Assembly (NCBI GenBank): GCA_963808705.1
Contig: CAWEHB010000005.1
Coordinates: forward strand, 558,001 to 622,000
Reading direction: 5' to 3'
DNA from: JASHPR01 sp963808705
Lineage (GTDB): Bacteria; Actinomycetota; Actinomycetes; Streptosporangiales; Streptosporangiaceae
Length of the DNA: 64,000 nucleotides
Shown here: in pieces, positions 35,332 to 44,299 of the stretch
Layout: each line of letters opens with the position of its first letter
Numbering within the stretch: the stretch's first letter is position 1
The notes under the pieces: model-generated
Seen by the model: only the letters and a program-made list of their open reading frames with translations
What the model was told of the DNA's origin: nothing
Databases searched by the model: none
Translations under genes and position numbers: made by a program

Positions 35332-36345
35332 ATGAAGCTCCTTGTGCTGGGCGGAACGCACCACGTCGGCCGCGCGGTCGTGGAGACCGCGCTCGCCCGG
35401 GGCGACACCGTCACCACGCTGAACCGCGGGATCAGCGGGCGCCAGGCGCCGGGCGCGCGGGCCGTGCACGCCGACCGCACCGATGCCGCTGCGCTGAGCG
35501 CCGCCCTGAATGCCGGGCCCCTGGGCGGCGAGTCCTGGGACGCGGTGATCGACACCTGGAGCGGGGCGCCCCGCGTGGTCGCCGCCGCCGCGGCGCTGCT
35601 GGCCAGCCGGGCCGGCCACTACGGGTACGTATCCAGCGAATCGGTGTACCGGTCGTTCTCCGTCCCCGGGGCCGACGAGGGCGCGCCGGTGGTCGACGCG
35701 GACCCGGCCAGCGACGACGGCACCGACTACCAGGCGGCGAAGCGGGGCGGCGAACTGGCGGCGGCCGGGGCGTTCGGCGACCGGGCGCTGCTGGCCAGGG
35801 CCGGCCTCATCCTCGGGCCGTACGAGATCGTCGGGCGGATGCCGTGGTGGCTGCGGCGCCTGGAACGCGGCGGGGACGTGCTGGCCCCCGGCCCGCCGGG
35901 CCTGCCGCTGCAGTACATCGACTGCCGGGACCTCGCGGCGTGGATGCTCTCGGCCGCCGAGCGCGGCCTCGGCGGTGCCTTCAACACAGTCAGCCGGCCC
36001 GGCCACGCCACCATGGCCACCCTGCTCGAGGCGGCCCGGAAGGTGACCGGCTCCCACGCGACGCTGGTCTGGGTCCCGCCCGAGGTGATCGAGGCGGCCG
36101 GCATCCAGCCGTGGACGGAACTGCCGGTCTGGGCACCGCCGACCGGAGAGTACGCGGGCCTGCACGACTCCGACGTCTCCGCCGCCTACGCGGCCGGCCT
36201 GACCTGCAGGCCGGTCGAGGAGACCGTCGCCGACACCTGGCGGTGGCTGCAAGACGAGGGCGACCCGCCGTCGCGCCCTGGCCGGCCGGCGCACGGCCTG
36301 GACCCGGACACCGAGCGCCAGGTGCTGGCCAGCCTGGGCGGCTGA
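35332..36345 (+). CDS. NAD-dependent epimerase/reductase (extended SDR)
   Basis: A 337-residue Rossmann protein with an N-terminal VLGGTHHVGRAVV NAD-binding loop, a DTWSG...VSSESVY region holding the Ser, and a later DYQAAKRGGE in place of the usual YxxxK. ATG 35332 follows GGGGGAGGG at good spacing. It resembles isoflavone-reductase/NAD-epimerase-like actinobacterial proteins. The substrate is unknown, and neighbours give no clear pathway. Confidence 0.8.
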   Translation: MKLLVLGGTHHVGRAVVETALARGDTVTTLNRGISGRQAPGARAVHADRTDAAALSAALNAGPLGGESWDAVIDTWSGAPRVVAAAAALLASRAGHYGYVSSESVYRSFSVPGADEGAPVVDADPASDDGTDYQAAKRGGELAAAGAFGDRALLARAGLILGPYEIVGRMPWWLRRLERGGDVLAPGPPGLPLQYIDCRDLAAWMLSAAERGLGGAFNTVSRPGHATMATLLEAARKVTGSHATLVWVPPEVIEAAGIQPWTELPVWAPPTGEYAGLHDSDVSAAYAAGLTCRPVEETVADTWRWLQDEGDPPSRPGRPAHGLDPDTERQVLASLGG

Positions 36346-36403
36346 CCGGCTGCCGGCGTCTCAGGTTGCCGGTATAACTTAGGCCATGCAGCGTCGTTGA
36401 GCG

Positions 36404-37258
36404 ATGGGATCGATGGTGGCATCCGGCGATGTGACGGCAGGCCGACTCCGGCCGAGCGACCCCTTCGCGCCCGCGCGGCAGGCAGCGAGCAAGGTTCCGC
36501 AGATCACGGTCTACTTCTGGATCATCAAGATCCTCACCACCGCGCAGGGCGAGGCAACGTCGGACTACCTGGTCTACCGGATCGACCCGTTCATCGCCGC
36601 CGGGATCGGGTTCGTGGCCCTCGTCACCGCGCTGGCGATCCAGTTCCGGGCCCGCCAGTACGTGGCCTGGAGGTACTGGCTGGCGGTCGACCTGGTCGCG
36701 ATCTTCGGCACGATGGCGGCCGACGGCATGCACATCAAGCTGCACATCCCGTACGCGGCGTCCACCGCGTTCTTCGCCGTCGTGCTGACCGTGGTGTTCG
36801 TGGCCTGGTACCTGACCGAGAAGACCCTGTCCATCCACACCATCCGCACGCCGCGCCGGGAGGCGTTCTACTGGGCCACGGTGCTGGCCACGTTCGCCCT
36901 CGGCACCGCGCTCGGCGACATGACCGCGACCACGCTGCACCTGGGCTACCTGGCGTCCGGGATCATGTTCACGCTGATCTTCGCCATCCCGGGCATCGCG
37001 CACCGCTGGCTGCGCCTGAACGCCATCGTGGCCTTCTGGTTCGCCTACGTCGTCACCCGGCCGCTCGGCGCCTCCTACGCCGACTGGATGGGCGTGCCGA
37101 AGATCGCGGGCGGTCTCGGGTTCGGCCGCGGGCCGGTCGCCATCGGCCTGACGATCCCGATCGTCGCCCTCGTCGCCTACCTGGCGGTGACCCGCCGGGA
37201 CGTCGAGCCGCCCGTCACGTCAGCGCCCACCGTGCCCCGCGGGCGGCACCGCGCGTAG
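36404..37258 (+). CDS. COG4705-type multi-pass membrane protein
   Basis: A 284-residue protein with about seven or eight membrane helices and two similar segments (QITVYFWIIKILTTAQGEATSDYL and FYWATVLATFALGTALGDMTA). This is the internal duplication typical of the uncharacterised COG4705 family. The start is ATG 36404 or 36413; neither has a strong ribosome site. Function unknown; members are often described only as conserved membrane-anchored proteins. Confidence 0.75.
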   Translation: MGSMVASGDVTAGRLRPSDPFAPARQAASKVPQITVYFWIIKILTTAQGEATSDYLVYRIDPFIAAGIGFVALVTALAIQFRARQYVAWRYWLAVDLVAIFGTMAADGMHIKLHIPYAASTAFFAVVLTVVFVAWYLTEKTLSIHTIRTPRREAFYWATVLATFALGTALGDMTATTLHLGYLASGIMFTLIFAIPGIAHRWLRLNAIVAFWFAYVVTRPLGASYADWMGVPKIAGGLGFGRGPVAIGLTIPIVALVAYLAVTRRDVEPPVTSAPTVPRGRHRA

Positions 37259-37296
37259 CGGGCGAGGCCGGCCACGCTCCGTCCCGTTAAGGCCCG

Positions 37297-37704
37297 TCAA
37301 CGACGCCCCAGCGACCTGGGCGTGTTGATCTTGTCCGCGGCGATCTTGAGGATCACGCGTCCCTGCGGGCCGATCGGGTTGCGGTAGTCGGACCCGACGT
37401 ACTTGCGGGACAGCTTGTCGATGTGCTCGCGGGCCTCGCTGCCGTCCACCGTGTCGACGACATGGCCGCGCACCTCGGACCAGTCCCAGGGATCGGAGTC
37501 GGAGTGGATCAGCACGGTGATCCTGGGGTCCCTGCGGATGTTCCTCGCCCGCTGCCGCTGTGGCTCGGTGTTCACGAGCAGGTACTCGCCATCGCTGTCC
37601 ACCCACGTCAGCAGCGCCTGCGGCTGGCCGTCCGGCATCAGCGTCACCACCGTGGCCAGGTTCTTGCCCTGGGCCAGGCGCACCGTATCCTCGTCGAGCG
37701 GCAT
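37297..37704 (-). CDS. PPOX-class flavin/F420-dependent oxidoreductase
   Basis: A 135-residue split-barrel protein (pyridoxine-5'-phosphate-oxidase fold) with LATVVTLMPDGQPQALLTWV and VNTEPQRQRARNIRRDPRITVLI, typical of actinobacterial PPOX proteins that bind F420 or FMN. ATG 37704 has an excellent AAGGAG. The reaction is unknown; the basic phosphate-contact region RARNIRRDP is intact. It converges with the membrane protein gene. Confidence 0.85.
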   Translation of the reverse strand: MPLDEDTVRLAQGKNLATVVTLMPDGQPQALLTWVDSDGEYLLVNTEPQRQRARNIRRDPRITVLIHSDSDPWDWSEVRGHVVDTVDGSEAREHIDKLSRKYVGSDYRNPIGPQGRVILKIAADKINTPRSLGRR

Positions 37705-37747
37705 CTGCTCTCCTTTTGTTGCGGGGTCAGCGCCGGCGCGGGCCAGA

Positions 37748-38284
37748 TCAGTGGCCATAGACCGGAACGATCACGGCCCGGGCGATCGTGTGGAACCGGA
37801 GGTTGAACCCGGCCACGGCGGGGGAGACGTCGGAGTCGATCCCGAGCTTGTCGGTGTCGAGGGCGTGCACCGCGAAGACGTACCGGTGCGCCGGGTCACC
37901 GGCGGGCGGCGCCGCCCCGCCGAAGTCCTTGGTGCCGTAGTCGTTCCGGACCGAGAACGCGCCGGCCGGAAAGCCGGAGCCGCCGGCGCTGCCCGCCCCG
38001 GCCGGCAACTCGGTGACCGACGCCGGTATGCCGATGACCAGCCAGTGCCAGAACCCGGACCCGGTCGGGGCGTCGGGGTCGTAGGCGGTCACCGCGAATC
38101 CCTTGGTCTCCGGGGGGAACCCGTACCAGCGCAGGTGCGGCGAGATGTTCTGGCCGGACATCCCGAACGAGTTGTAGACCTGGGCGTCGCCCATCTGCTG
38201 GCCCTCGCTGACGTCATCGCTCTCCACGGTGAACGACGGCACCTCGGGGTGGAAGTCGTACGGCAGCGGCGCTCGGTCGGTCAT
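37748..38284 (-). CDS. PEBP / YbhB-YbcL family protein
   Basis: A 178-residue phosphatidylethanolamine-binding-like protein with the family motifs NISPHLRW, AVTAYDPDAPTGSGFWHW and a later YGTKDFGGAAPPAGDPAHRY. GAGGAG precedes ATG 38284. Bacterial members are cytosolic and of uncertain role, possibly ligand binding or protease inhibition. No operon partner. Confidence 0.9.
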   Translation of the reverse strand: MTDRAPLPYDFHPEVPSFTVESDDVSEGQQMGDAQVYNSFGMSGQNISPHLRWYGFPPETKGFAVTAYDPDAPTGSGFWHWLVIGIPASVTELPAGAGSAGGSGFPAGAFSVRNDYGTKDFGGAAPPAGDPAHRYVFAVHALDTDKLGIDSDVSPAVAGFNLRFHTIARAVIVPVYGH

Positions 38285-38385
38285 GGTCTCCTCCTCGTGT
38301 GCTTCAGGGCGGGCTGTTGTCGCCGGGGAGCGGGCATGGGCGTCCGCGGCCCGACTCGTCATGATCAGCCGCCGGCCGGCGGCGG

Positions 38386-38799
38386 TTACCGGCCGAGGAC
38401 GGCCGGGTTCGCCATGACCGGCGTACAGGTCTTGGGGCGGGCGCTGGTGTGAGCGGTGCCGGCCGTTCGCGGCGCCGCCGCGCACCGGTTCGCGCTCGGG
38501 AACCCGGCCCCGACCACGATGGCCGAGGCGACGATCGCGAGCGCGACCGGGAAGAACAGCGCCGCGCGCAGCTTGGCCCGGGCCGGGGCGCCGAACCATC
38601 GGGCGAACGACGCGAGACGGTAGCGAACCCGGGCCAGGAGTATGGCCGCGCGGGCGCGCACCTGCTCGATGCGGGGCATCTCCTCGTCCCGGTTCAGCCG
38701 GCTGAATATGGAAAAGAGCGCAGCGAGACGCGGGTCCGATCCGCGCAACGCACTCTCGATCCTTTCGAGGATTCTGCGCTGGTGGGCGGGAAGGCCCAT
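38386..38799 (-). CDS. DUF3040 membrane protein
   Basis: A 137-residue protein with the DUF3040 start LPAHQRRILERIESALRGSDPRLAALF, then a hydrophobic helix near residues 82-100 (AALFFPVALAIVASAIVVGA) and a short basic tail. ATG 38799 is set by GGAGG. DUF3040 is a small actinobacterial family of unknown function, usually with two membrane helices; only one is clear here. Confidence 0.75.
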   Translation of the reverse strand: MGLPAHQRRILERIESALRGSDPRLAALFSIFSRLNRDEEMPRIEQVRARAAILLARVRYRLASFARWFGAPARAKLRAALFFPVALAIVASAIVVGAGFPSANRCAAAPRTAGTAHTSARPKTCTPVMANPAVLGR

Positions 38800-38910
38800 C
38801 GAAACCTCCGATCTGGCCCGTGTTTTCCCCAGGCACAACTTAGCAGGCAGTGCCGGGGCTTTTGGCACCGGTCGCGCAGAGTCCTGCGACCCGGCCCGAG
38901 GAACGTGAGC

Positions 38911-39507
38911 CTAACTGGCGGCTGACCTGCGGGCGCGGTACGCCGCGACGTGCAAACGGTTGCCGCAGGTCCGGCTGTCGCAGTAACGGCGCGACCGGTT
39001 GCGGGACAGGTCCACGAAGACCTCCCGGCAGGTGGGCGACGCGCAGCTGCGCACCCGGCGGCTCTCGCCGGCCACCACGAGCTCGCCGAGGCCCATCGCG
39101 AGGTGGGCGGCTATCCGGTCCGCCATCTGCGCGGCCGGGCGGGACACGTGAATGTGCGGGCCCCGGCCGTCGTGCGCCACGATCTGCGGGACCGCGCCGG
39201 TCTCGGCGAGCAGCGCGTTCAGCATCCCGATCGCGGCCTCGTCGTCGCCTGACTCGCAGCGGGCGGCGATGGCGTCGAGCCGGGCGCGGTGCGCGCGCAG
39301 CCGGGGCACGTCCCGCGGCCCCGCGGGCATCCCGTGGAAGGCGTAACGGTCGCCGAAGGCCTGGACGTCCGCCACGGTGCGCAGGCCGTCGCCGTACGCC
39401 GAGCGGCCGGTGTTGATCAGCTCGGCGCCCGCCGCGAGCGCCTCCAGAAGGTCAGCACCAAAACCGCTTTGACTCCTGTCAGAGCGCTCCCGTAGGGTGG
39501 AGGTCAT
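38911..39507 (-). CDS. CGNR zinc-finger transcriptional regulator
   Basis: A 198-residue protein with an ABATE-type N-terminal domain (ELINTGRSAYGDGLRTVADV) and a C-terminal CGNR zinc finger: two cysteines in RSCASPTCREVF, then YCDSRTCGNR followed by a basic helix. It is thought to be a stress-related DNA-binding regulator. The ATG at 39507 has no ribosome site but stands six bases after a TATGGT -10 box, so it is probably leaderless. It starts head-to-head with the EamA transporter, which it may control. Confidence 0.88.
   Translation of the reverse strand: MTSTLRERSDRSQSGFGADLLEALAAGAELINTGRSAYGDGLRTVADVQAFGDRYAFHGMPAGPRDVPRLRAHRARLDAIAARCESGDDEAAIGMLNALLAETGAVPQIVAHDGRGPHIHVSRPAAQMADRIAAHLAMGLGELVVAGESRRVRSCASPTCREVFVDLSRNRSRRYCDSRTCGNRLHVAAYRARRSAAS
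39469..39498 (+). promoter_or_regulatory. EamA promoter lying within the CGNR coding start
   Basis: TTGACT (39469-39474), an 18-base spacer and TAGGGT (39493-39498) end seven bases before ATG 39506. The spacing predicts transcription starting at the start codon itself, although GGAGG just upstream could serve a longer message. Confidence 0.55.
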
Positions 39508-40513
39508 GTCAGCACCATATGCGAGTACGGTCATGACAGGCAACGACCGGGCCGGTGCCGACCGAAGGCCGCTGCTGCTGACGGGCCTCGGCGCGGCCTG
39601 CATCTCGGCCTCGGGAATCCTGATCAAGCTCGCCGACACCGGTGCCGCCACCGCGGCGTTCTACCGGTGCTTCCTGGCGCTGCCGCTGCTCGTGGCGCTG
39701 GCCGTGGCGGAGCAGCGGCGGCGCGGGCCGCGGCCGCGGGCGGTCCGCACCGGGGCCTTCGTGGCCGGCCTGTGCCTCGCCGTCGACCTGGTGCTGTGGA
39801 ACCACGCGATCGCCGAGGTCGGGGCCGGGATCGCGACCGTGCTGGGGAACCTGCAGGTGCTGTTCGTCGCGCTCGCCGCCTGGGTGCTGTTCGGGGAGCG
39901 CCCCCACCGCGGATTCCTGATGGCCCTGCCGGTCGTGATGGCGGGCGTGGCGGGCGTGTCCGGCCTGATCGGCAGCACCGCGGGCGGCACCCACCCGCTG
40001 GCCGGGATCGGGTACGGGCTGGCCACCTCGGTGGCTTACGCGGTGTTCCTGCTCACCTTGCGCCGGACATCGGCCGGCACCCCGCATGTCGCCGGCCCGC
40101 TCGCCGAGGCCACCGCCGGCGCCGCGCTCGGCTCGCTGCTGCTCGGCCTGGCCTTCGGCGGATTCCAGCTGCAGATCGGGTGGCCCTCGTTCGGGTGGCT
40201 GCTGCTGCTGTCGGTCAGCAGCCAGACGATCGGCTGGCTGCTGATCACGTCGTCGCTGCCCAGGCTGCCCGCGGCCATCTCCTCGCTGACGCTGCTGCTC
40301 CAGCCCGCCGCGGCGATGCTGCTGGCCGCGGTCGTGCTCAGCGAGCGCCCGAGCCTGATCCAGATCGCCGGGGCCGTGGTGGTCTGCACCGGCGTGCTGG
40401 CGGCCAGCCTGACCGCGCCGTCGCAGCGCGGCCGCCCGCCCGGGCGCCGCGGCGGCCGGGCGGCCGGAGACAGGACCCCTGCGCTCAGCGCGAGCCTGGC
40501 CTCGGCCCCGTAG
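39506..40513 (+). CDS. EamA/DMT-family transporter
   Basis: A 335-residue membrane protein with ten predicted helices in two EamA repeats. The first contains GLGAACISASGILIKLADTG and ATVLGNLQVLFVALAAWVLFGE. The second ends with the family-like LTLLLQPAAAMLLAAVVLSERPS. Substrate unknown; many members export metabolites or amino acids. ATG 39506 shares a CATG with the opposing CGNR start. ATG 39533 is the alternative. Confidence 0.88.
   Translation: MSAPYASTVMTGNDRAGADRRPLLLTGLGAACISASGILIKLADTGAATAAFYRCFLALPLLVALAVAEQRRRGPRPRAVRTGAFVAGLCLAVDLVLWNHAIAEVGAGIATVLGNLQVLFVALAAWVLFGERPHRGFLMALPVVMAGVAGVSGLIGSTAGGTHPLAGIGYGLATSVAYAVFLLTLRRTSAGTPHVAGPLAEATAGAALGSLLLGLAFGGFQLQIGWPSFGWLLLLSVSSQTIGWLLITSSLPRLPAAISSLTLLLQPAAAMLLAAVVLSERPSLIQIAGAVVVCTGVLAASLTAPSQRGRPPGRRGGRAAGDRTPALSASLASAP
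39514..39543 (-). promoter_or_regulatory. CGNR-gene promoter lying within the EamA coding start
   Basis: On the minus strand, TTGCCT (39543-39538), an 18-base spacer and TATGGT (39519-39514) end six bases before ATG 39507. It is a mirror image of the EamA promoter. Each promoter lies in the other gene's first codons. Confidence 0.55.
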
Positions 40514-40544
40514 GCCGCCCGCGAGGTGACCCGAGCCGGCCCGG

Positions 40545-41753
40545 CTACTGGTGATAGCCGTCCAGGAAGTCGGCCAGCCGGCCGATGGCGTCGTCGAGCA
40601 CGTCCACCGAGGCCAGGAACACCAGCCGCAGGTGATCGGTGGTCGGCAGGTTGAAGCCGGTGCCGTGGGTGAGCAGCATGTGCTGCTGCTCCAGCAGGTC
40701 GATGACCATCCGCTCGTCGTCAGAGATCTTGTAGACGTCCGGGTCCAGCCGGGGGAACAGGTAGAGCGCGCCCGCGGGCTTGACGCAGTCCACCCCCGGG
40801 ATCTCGTTCATCTTCTGCCAGGAGTGATCGCGCTGCTCGCGCAGCCGCCCGCCCGGCCGCAGCAGGCTGGCGATGCTGTGCTGCCCGCTGAGGGCCGGCC
40901 CGATCGCGTACTGGGCCGGCACGTTCGGGCACAGCCGCATGTTCGCCAGCAACTCCAGGCCCTCGAGGTACTCGGCCGCCTCGTGGCGCGGGCCGGAGAC
41001 CACCAGCCAGCCGGAGCGGAATCCCGCCAGCCGGTAGGTCTTGGACAGCCCGCCGAGGGTCAGCACCAGCAGGTCAGGGGTGAGCGCGGCCGCGCACTCG
41101 TGCACGGCGTCCTCGTAGAGGATCTGGTCGTAGATCTCGTCAGTGAGCACCAGCAGCCGGTGCCGGCGGGCCAGGTCCAGCAGCCCGAGCAGGGTCTGCC
41201 TGGAGTACACCGCCCCGGTCGGGTTGTTCGGGTTGATGATCACCAGGGCCCGGGTCCTGGGGCTGATCTGCTCGGCGACGTGGCCGAGATCGGGGGCCCA
41301 GCCTTCCTGCTCGTCGCAGCGGTAGTGCACCGCGCGGCCGCCGCACAGCCCGACCGCCCCGGTCCACAGCGGGTAGTCGGGGCTGGGGATCAGCACCTCG
41401 TCGCCGGGATCCAGGAGGCCCTGCAGCGCCATCACGATCAGCTCGGACACGCCGTTGCCCAGGAAGACGTCGTCCGGGCCCACCCCGGCGACGCCCTTGC
41501 CCTGGTACCACCCGGCGACCGCCAGCCGGGCCGGGTGAATGCCCCGGGCGTCGCTGTAACCCTGGGCGTCGGCGATGCTGTGCACCACGCCGCTCAGCAC
41601 GTCGTCGGGCGCGAAGAGGCCGAACGGCGCCGGGTTGCCGAGGTTGAGCTTGAGTATCTGGTGCCCGTCGGCCTCCAGCTGGCGCATCCGGCGCAACACC
41701 GGGCCCCGGATGTCGTAACGGACGTCTTGCAGCCTGCTGGCCTGCGACACCAT
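40545..41753 (-). CDS. PLP-dependent class I/II aminotransferase (alanine transaminase AlaA-like)
   Basis: A 402-residue fold-type I enzyme. The PLP lysine lies in LGGLSKTYRLAGFRSGW. Other contacts are NPNNPTGAVY, LTDEIYDQILYE and GNGVSELIVMALQ. It matches glutamate-pyruvate aminotransferases (AlaA/AlaC-like) in length and motifs. ATG 41753 has AAGG upstream. It is divergent from glyA across 244 bases; both act on small amino acids, but no direct link is shown. Confidence 0.88.
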   Translation of the reverse strand: MVSQASRLQDVRYDIRGPVLRRMRQLEADGHQILKLNLGNPAPFGLFAPDDVLSGVVHSIADAQGYSDARGIHPARLAVAGWYQGKGVAGVGPDDVFLGNGVSELIVMALQGLLDPGDEVLIPSPDYPLWTGAVGLCGGRAVHYRCDEQEGWAPDLGHVAEQISPRTRALVIINPNNPTGAVYSRQTLLGLLDLARRHRLLVLTDEIYDQILYEDAVHECAAALTPDLLVLTLGGLSKTYRLAGFRSGWLVVSGPRHEAAEYLEGLELLANMRLCPNVPAQYAIGPALSGQHSIASLLRPGGRLREQRDHSWQKMNEIPGVDCVKPAGALYLFPRLDPDVYKISDDERMVIDLLEQQHMLLTHGTGFNLPTTDHLRLVFLASVDVLDDAIGRLADFLDGYHQ

Positions 41754-41952
41754 CGCCCCGCACCTTCCCTTCGTCACGGGGCTGTCGTGCCGTCGTTGGC
41801 CGCCCGCGTTCCGAGTACGGACCTTTTCATTCGTCAATGCCGCTCAGATTACGTGGGCCGCCATGGGGAGGATGAAAAGGTTCGCCAGCCGACGGTACCG
41901 TAACCGGGCGTCCCATGTGCCGCATGCGCGGGCCGCGGGCGATGGCGTTATC

Positions 41953-41972
41953 GTTGGCGCGCCCACGCCAAC
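41953..41972. promoter_or_regulatory. Inverted repeat GTTGGCG-n6-CGCCAAC upstream of glyA
   Basis: Perfect seven-base arms end 25 bases before the glyA start. This could be an operator or a 5' leader hairpin affecting expression. No known riboswitch (glycine, SAM or THF) was recognised in the short leader. Confidence 0.4.
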
Positions 41973-41997
41973 ATCGCTCTGATCCGAGGAGCCCGGG

Positions 41998-43440
41998 ATG
42001 CCCGACCTCAGCACCACCACCGACACTGCCACCGGCCTGGCCTACCGTTCGGCGCTTGAGGTCATCGCCGCCTCCGAGCCGGACGTGGCCGACGCCATCG
42101 CAGGCGAGCTCGCGTCCCAGCGGCGCCAGCTCAAGCTCATCGCATCGGAGAACTACGCCTCGCCCGCCGTTCTGCTCGCCATGGGCAACTGGCTGTCGGA
42201 CAAGTACGCCGAGGGCACCCCCGGCCATCGCCTCTACGCCGGGTGCGAGATGGTCGACCGGGTCGAGACGCTGGCCGCCGAGCACGCCAGGGCGCTGTTC
42301 GGCGCGGATCACGCCTACGTCCAGCCGCACTCGGGCATCGACGCCAACCTCGTCGCCTACTGGGCCATCCTGGCCCGCCGGGTGGAGAGCCCGGCCCTGG
42401 CCGAGGCGGGCGCGAAGCACGTGAACGACCTGGAGCCGGCGGCCTGGGAGCGGCTGCGCCACGGCCTGCACGACCAGCGGATGATGGGCATGTCCCTGGA
42501 CGCGGGCGGGCACCTGACCCACGGGTTCCGGCCCAACATCTCCGGGAAGCTGTTCAACCAGGCCAGCTACGGGGTCGACCCGGCGTCGGAACTGCTCGAC
42601 TACGACGCGATCGCGGCCCAGGCGAGGGAGTTCCGGCCGCTGGTGCTCGTCGCCGGGTACTCGGCGTATCCGCGGAACCCCGACTTCGCGACCCTGGCCG
42701 AGATCGCCGCCGAGGTCGGGGCGACGTTCATGGTCGACATGGCGCACTTCGCCGGGCTGGTGGCCGGAAAGGTGCTGACCGGGGACCTGAACCCGGTCCG
42801 GCACGCCCAGGTGGTGACCTCCACCACGCACAAGTCGCTGCGCGGCCCGCGCGGCGGCCTGGTGCTGTGCACCGAGGAGTACGCGCCGCACGTGGACCGC
42901 GGCTGCCCGATGGTGCTGGGCGGGCCGCTGCCGCACGTGATGGCGGCCAAGGCGGTGGCCCTGGCCGAGGCCAGGCAGGACTCGTTCGCCGGCTACGCGG
43001 CGCGGATCGTGGACAACGCCCGCGCGCTGGCCGGCGGCCTGCTGCGCCGGGACGTCCGGCTGGTCACCGGCGGGACCGACAACCACCTCGTGCTCATGAA
43101 CGTGGGCGTGAGCTTCGGCCTCACCGGGCGCCAGGCCGAGCAGGCGCTGCTGGACGCGGGCGTGGTCACCAACCGCAACTCGGTGCCCAGGGATCCCAAC
43201 GGCGCCTGGTACACCTCGGGCGTCCGGCTCGGCACCCCGGCGCTCACCACCCTCGGCTTCGGCCCGGACGAACTCGACGAGGTCGCCGACGTGATCGTTA
43301 CCGCGCTGCGCGCCACGACGCCCGCCACGTCCACGGCTAAGGCCAAGTACGACCTGGACCCCGGGACCGCCGAGGCCTGCCGGAGCCGGTGCGCCGACCT
43401 GCTGGCCCGGCACCGCCTCTATCCCGAGATCGAGCTGTGA
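41998..43440 (+). CDS. glyA: Serine hydroxymethyltransferase
   Basis: A 480-residue PLP enzyme that interconverts serine and glycine with tetrahydrofolate. The PLP lysine is in TSTTHKSLRGPRGG. Other signatures are ASENYASPAVL near the N-terminus, EGTPGHRLYAGC and MVDMAHFAGLVAG. It is the longer actinobacterial form (standard enzymes are ~420), with inserts around residues 120-175. ATG 41998 follows GAGGAG. Intact, housekeeping-like. Confidence 0.95.
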   Translation: MPDLSTTTDTATGLAYRSALEVIAASEPDVADAIAGELASQRRQLKLIASENYASPAVLLAMGNWLSDKYAEGTPGHRLYAGCEMVDRVETLAAEHARALFGADHAYVQPHSGIDANLVAYWAILARRVESPALAEAGAKHVNDLEPAAWERLRHGLHDQRMMGMSLDAGGHLTHGFRPNISGKLFNQASYGVDPASELLDYDAIAAQAREFRPLVLVAGYSAYPRNPDFATLAEIAAEVGATFMVDMAHFAGLVAGKVLTGDLNPVRHAQVVTSTTHKSLRGPRGGLVLCTEEYAPHVDRGCPMVLGGPLPHVMAAKAVALAEARQDSFAGYAARIVDNARALAGGLLRRDVRLVTGGTDNHLVLMNVGVSFGLTGRQAEQALLDAGVVTNRNSVPRDPNGAWYTSGVRLGTPALTTLGFGPDELDEVADVIVTALRATTPATSTAKAKYDLDPGTAEACRSRCADLLARHRLYPEIEL

Positions 43441-43594
43441 CCCAGGGCGGAGCCCCCGCGAAATTGCCAGCCAGAAAATTCCGGCGCGCCGTATCCCCGC
43501 GGCTCCTGACACCGTCATAAGAAGCGACCGCTGCCGCCTTCGGCGCGGGAGGACGCCGCGGCCATGCTGCTCGCGGCCCACGGGGGAGAGAACC

Positions 43595-44218
43595 ATGAAT
43601 AACGCCACGGCACCCGCGAACGCTGGCCGCTCATCCGCGGGCCTGGCCCGGCGACGGATCACGATCGCCGCTATCGCCTGCGTCGGCCTCACCGCGGTAG
43701 CCGGCTGCTCGGCCGCTTCGCCGCCGTCCACCACGGGCTCTGCGCCCACCGCCACCGCGAAGTCCACCGCTACCGGCGCGCCGGCCGCCACGTCCGCCCC
43801 GGCCGTCTCGACGCCGGCGGTCTCGCCTACCGTCGCGGCTTCCACCGGCCCGGCGGGCGCGGTCCCGACCCTGGGCCAGCTCGCCGGCGACTTCGCGCAG
43901 GGGACCGGCTTCGGGCAGGTGAAGCCGGCCAAGATCTTCAACGGCGGCGACCCGACAGGCCTGGTCACGCACGTCGCCTGGACGTCGTGGGGCGGCGCCC
44001 GGGCCGTCGCGACCGGCGTCAGCGACTACGTGGGGCCGGGCCAGTCGGTCGCCACCGGCACCGAGGAGACCGCCACCGTGGTGGCCTTCGACCTGGGCAC
44101 CTGCGACGGCAAGCTCATGTACCAGGCCGTGGAGTGGTACTTCCCGCAGCACGGCCAGACCTTCGACGCCGGCAGGTACCAGAACATCTGCGCCGGCAGC
44201 TACGTGCCTGGCCCGTAA
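43595..44218 (+). CDS. Secreted lipoprotein of unknown function (207 aa)
   Basis: The signal sequence ends in a good lipobox (LTAVAGC, Cys at about residue 38). A Ser/Thr/Ala/Pro-rich linker of about 50 residues is followed by a globular domain of about 110 residues with two cysteines (LGTCDGKLMY and NICAGSYVPGP) that could form a disulfide. GGGGGAGAG precedes ATG 43595. No family recognised; probably anchored to the outer face of the membrane. Confidence 0.7.
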   Translation: MNNATAPANAGRSSAGLARRRITIAAIACVGLTAVAGCSAASPPSTTGSAPTATAKSTATGAPAATSAPAVSTPAVSPTVAASTGPAGAVPTLGQLAGDFAQGTGFGQVKPAKIFNGGDPTGLVTHVAWTSWGGARAVATGVSDYVGPGQSVATGTEETATVVAFDLGTCDGKLMYQAVEWYFPQHGQTFDAGRYQNICAGSYVPGP

Positions 44219-44299
44219 CGCCCGCCGGCCTGGCCCGGCTGACTGCCGTGCCGGGATCAGCCAGCAACACCCTAAAACCGGGCTAGCGCCGCTTGCGTT

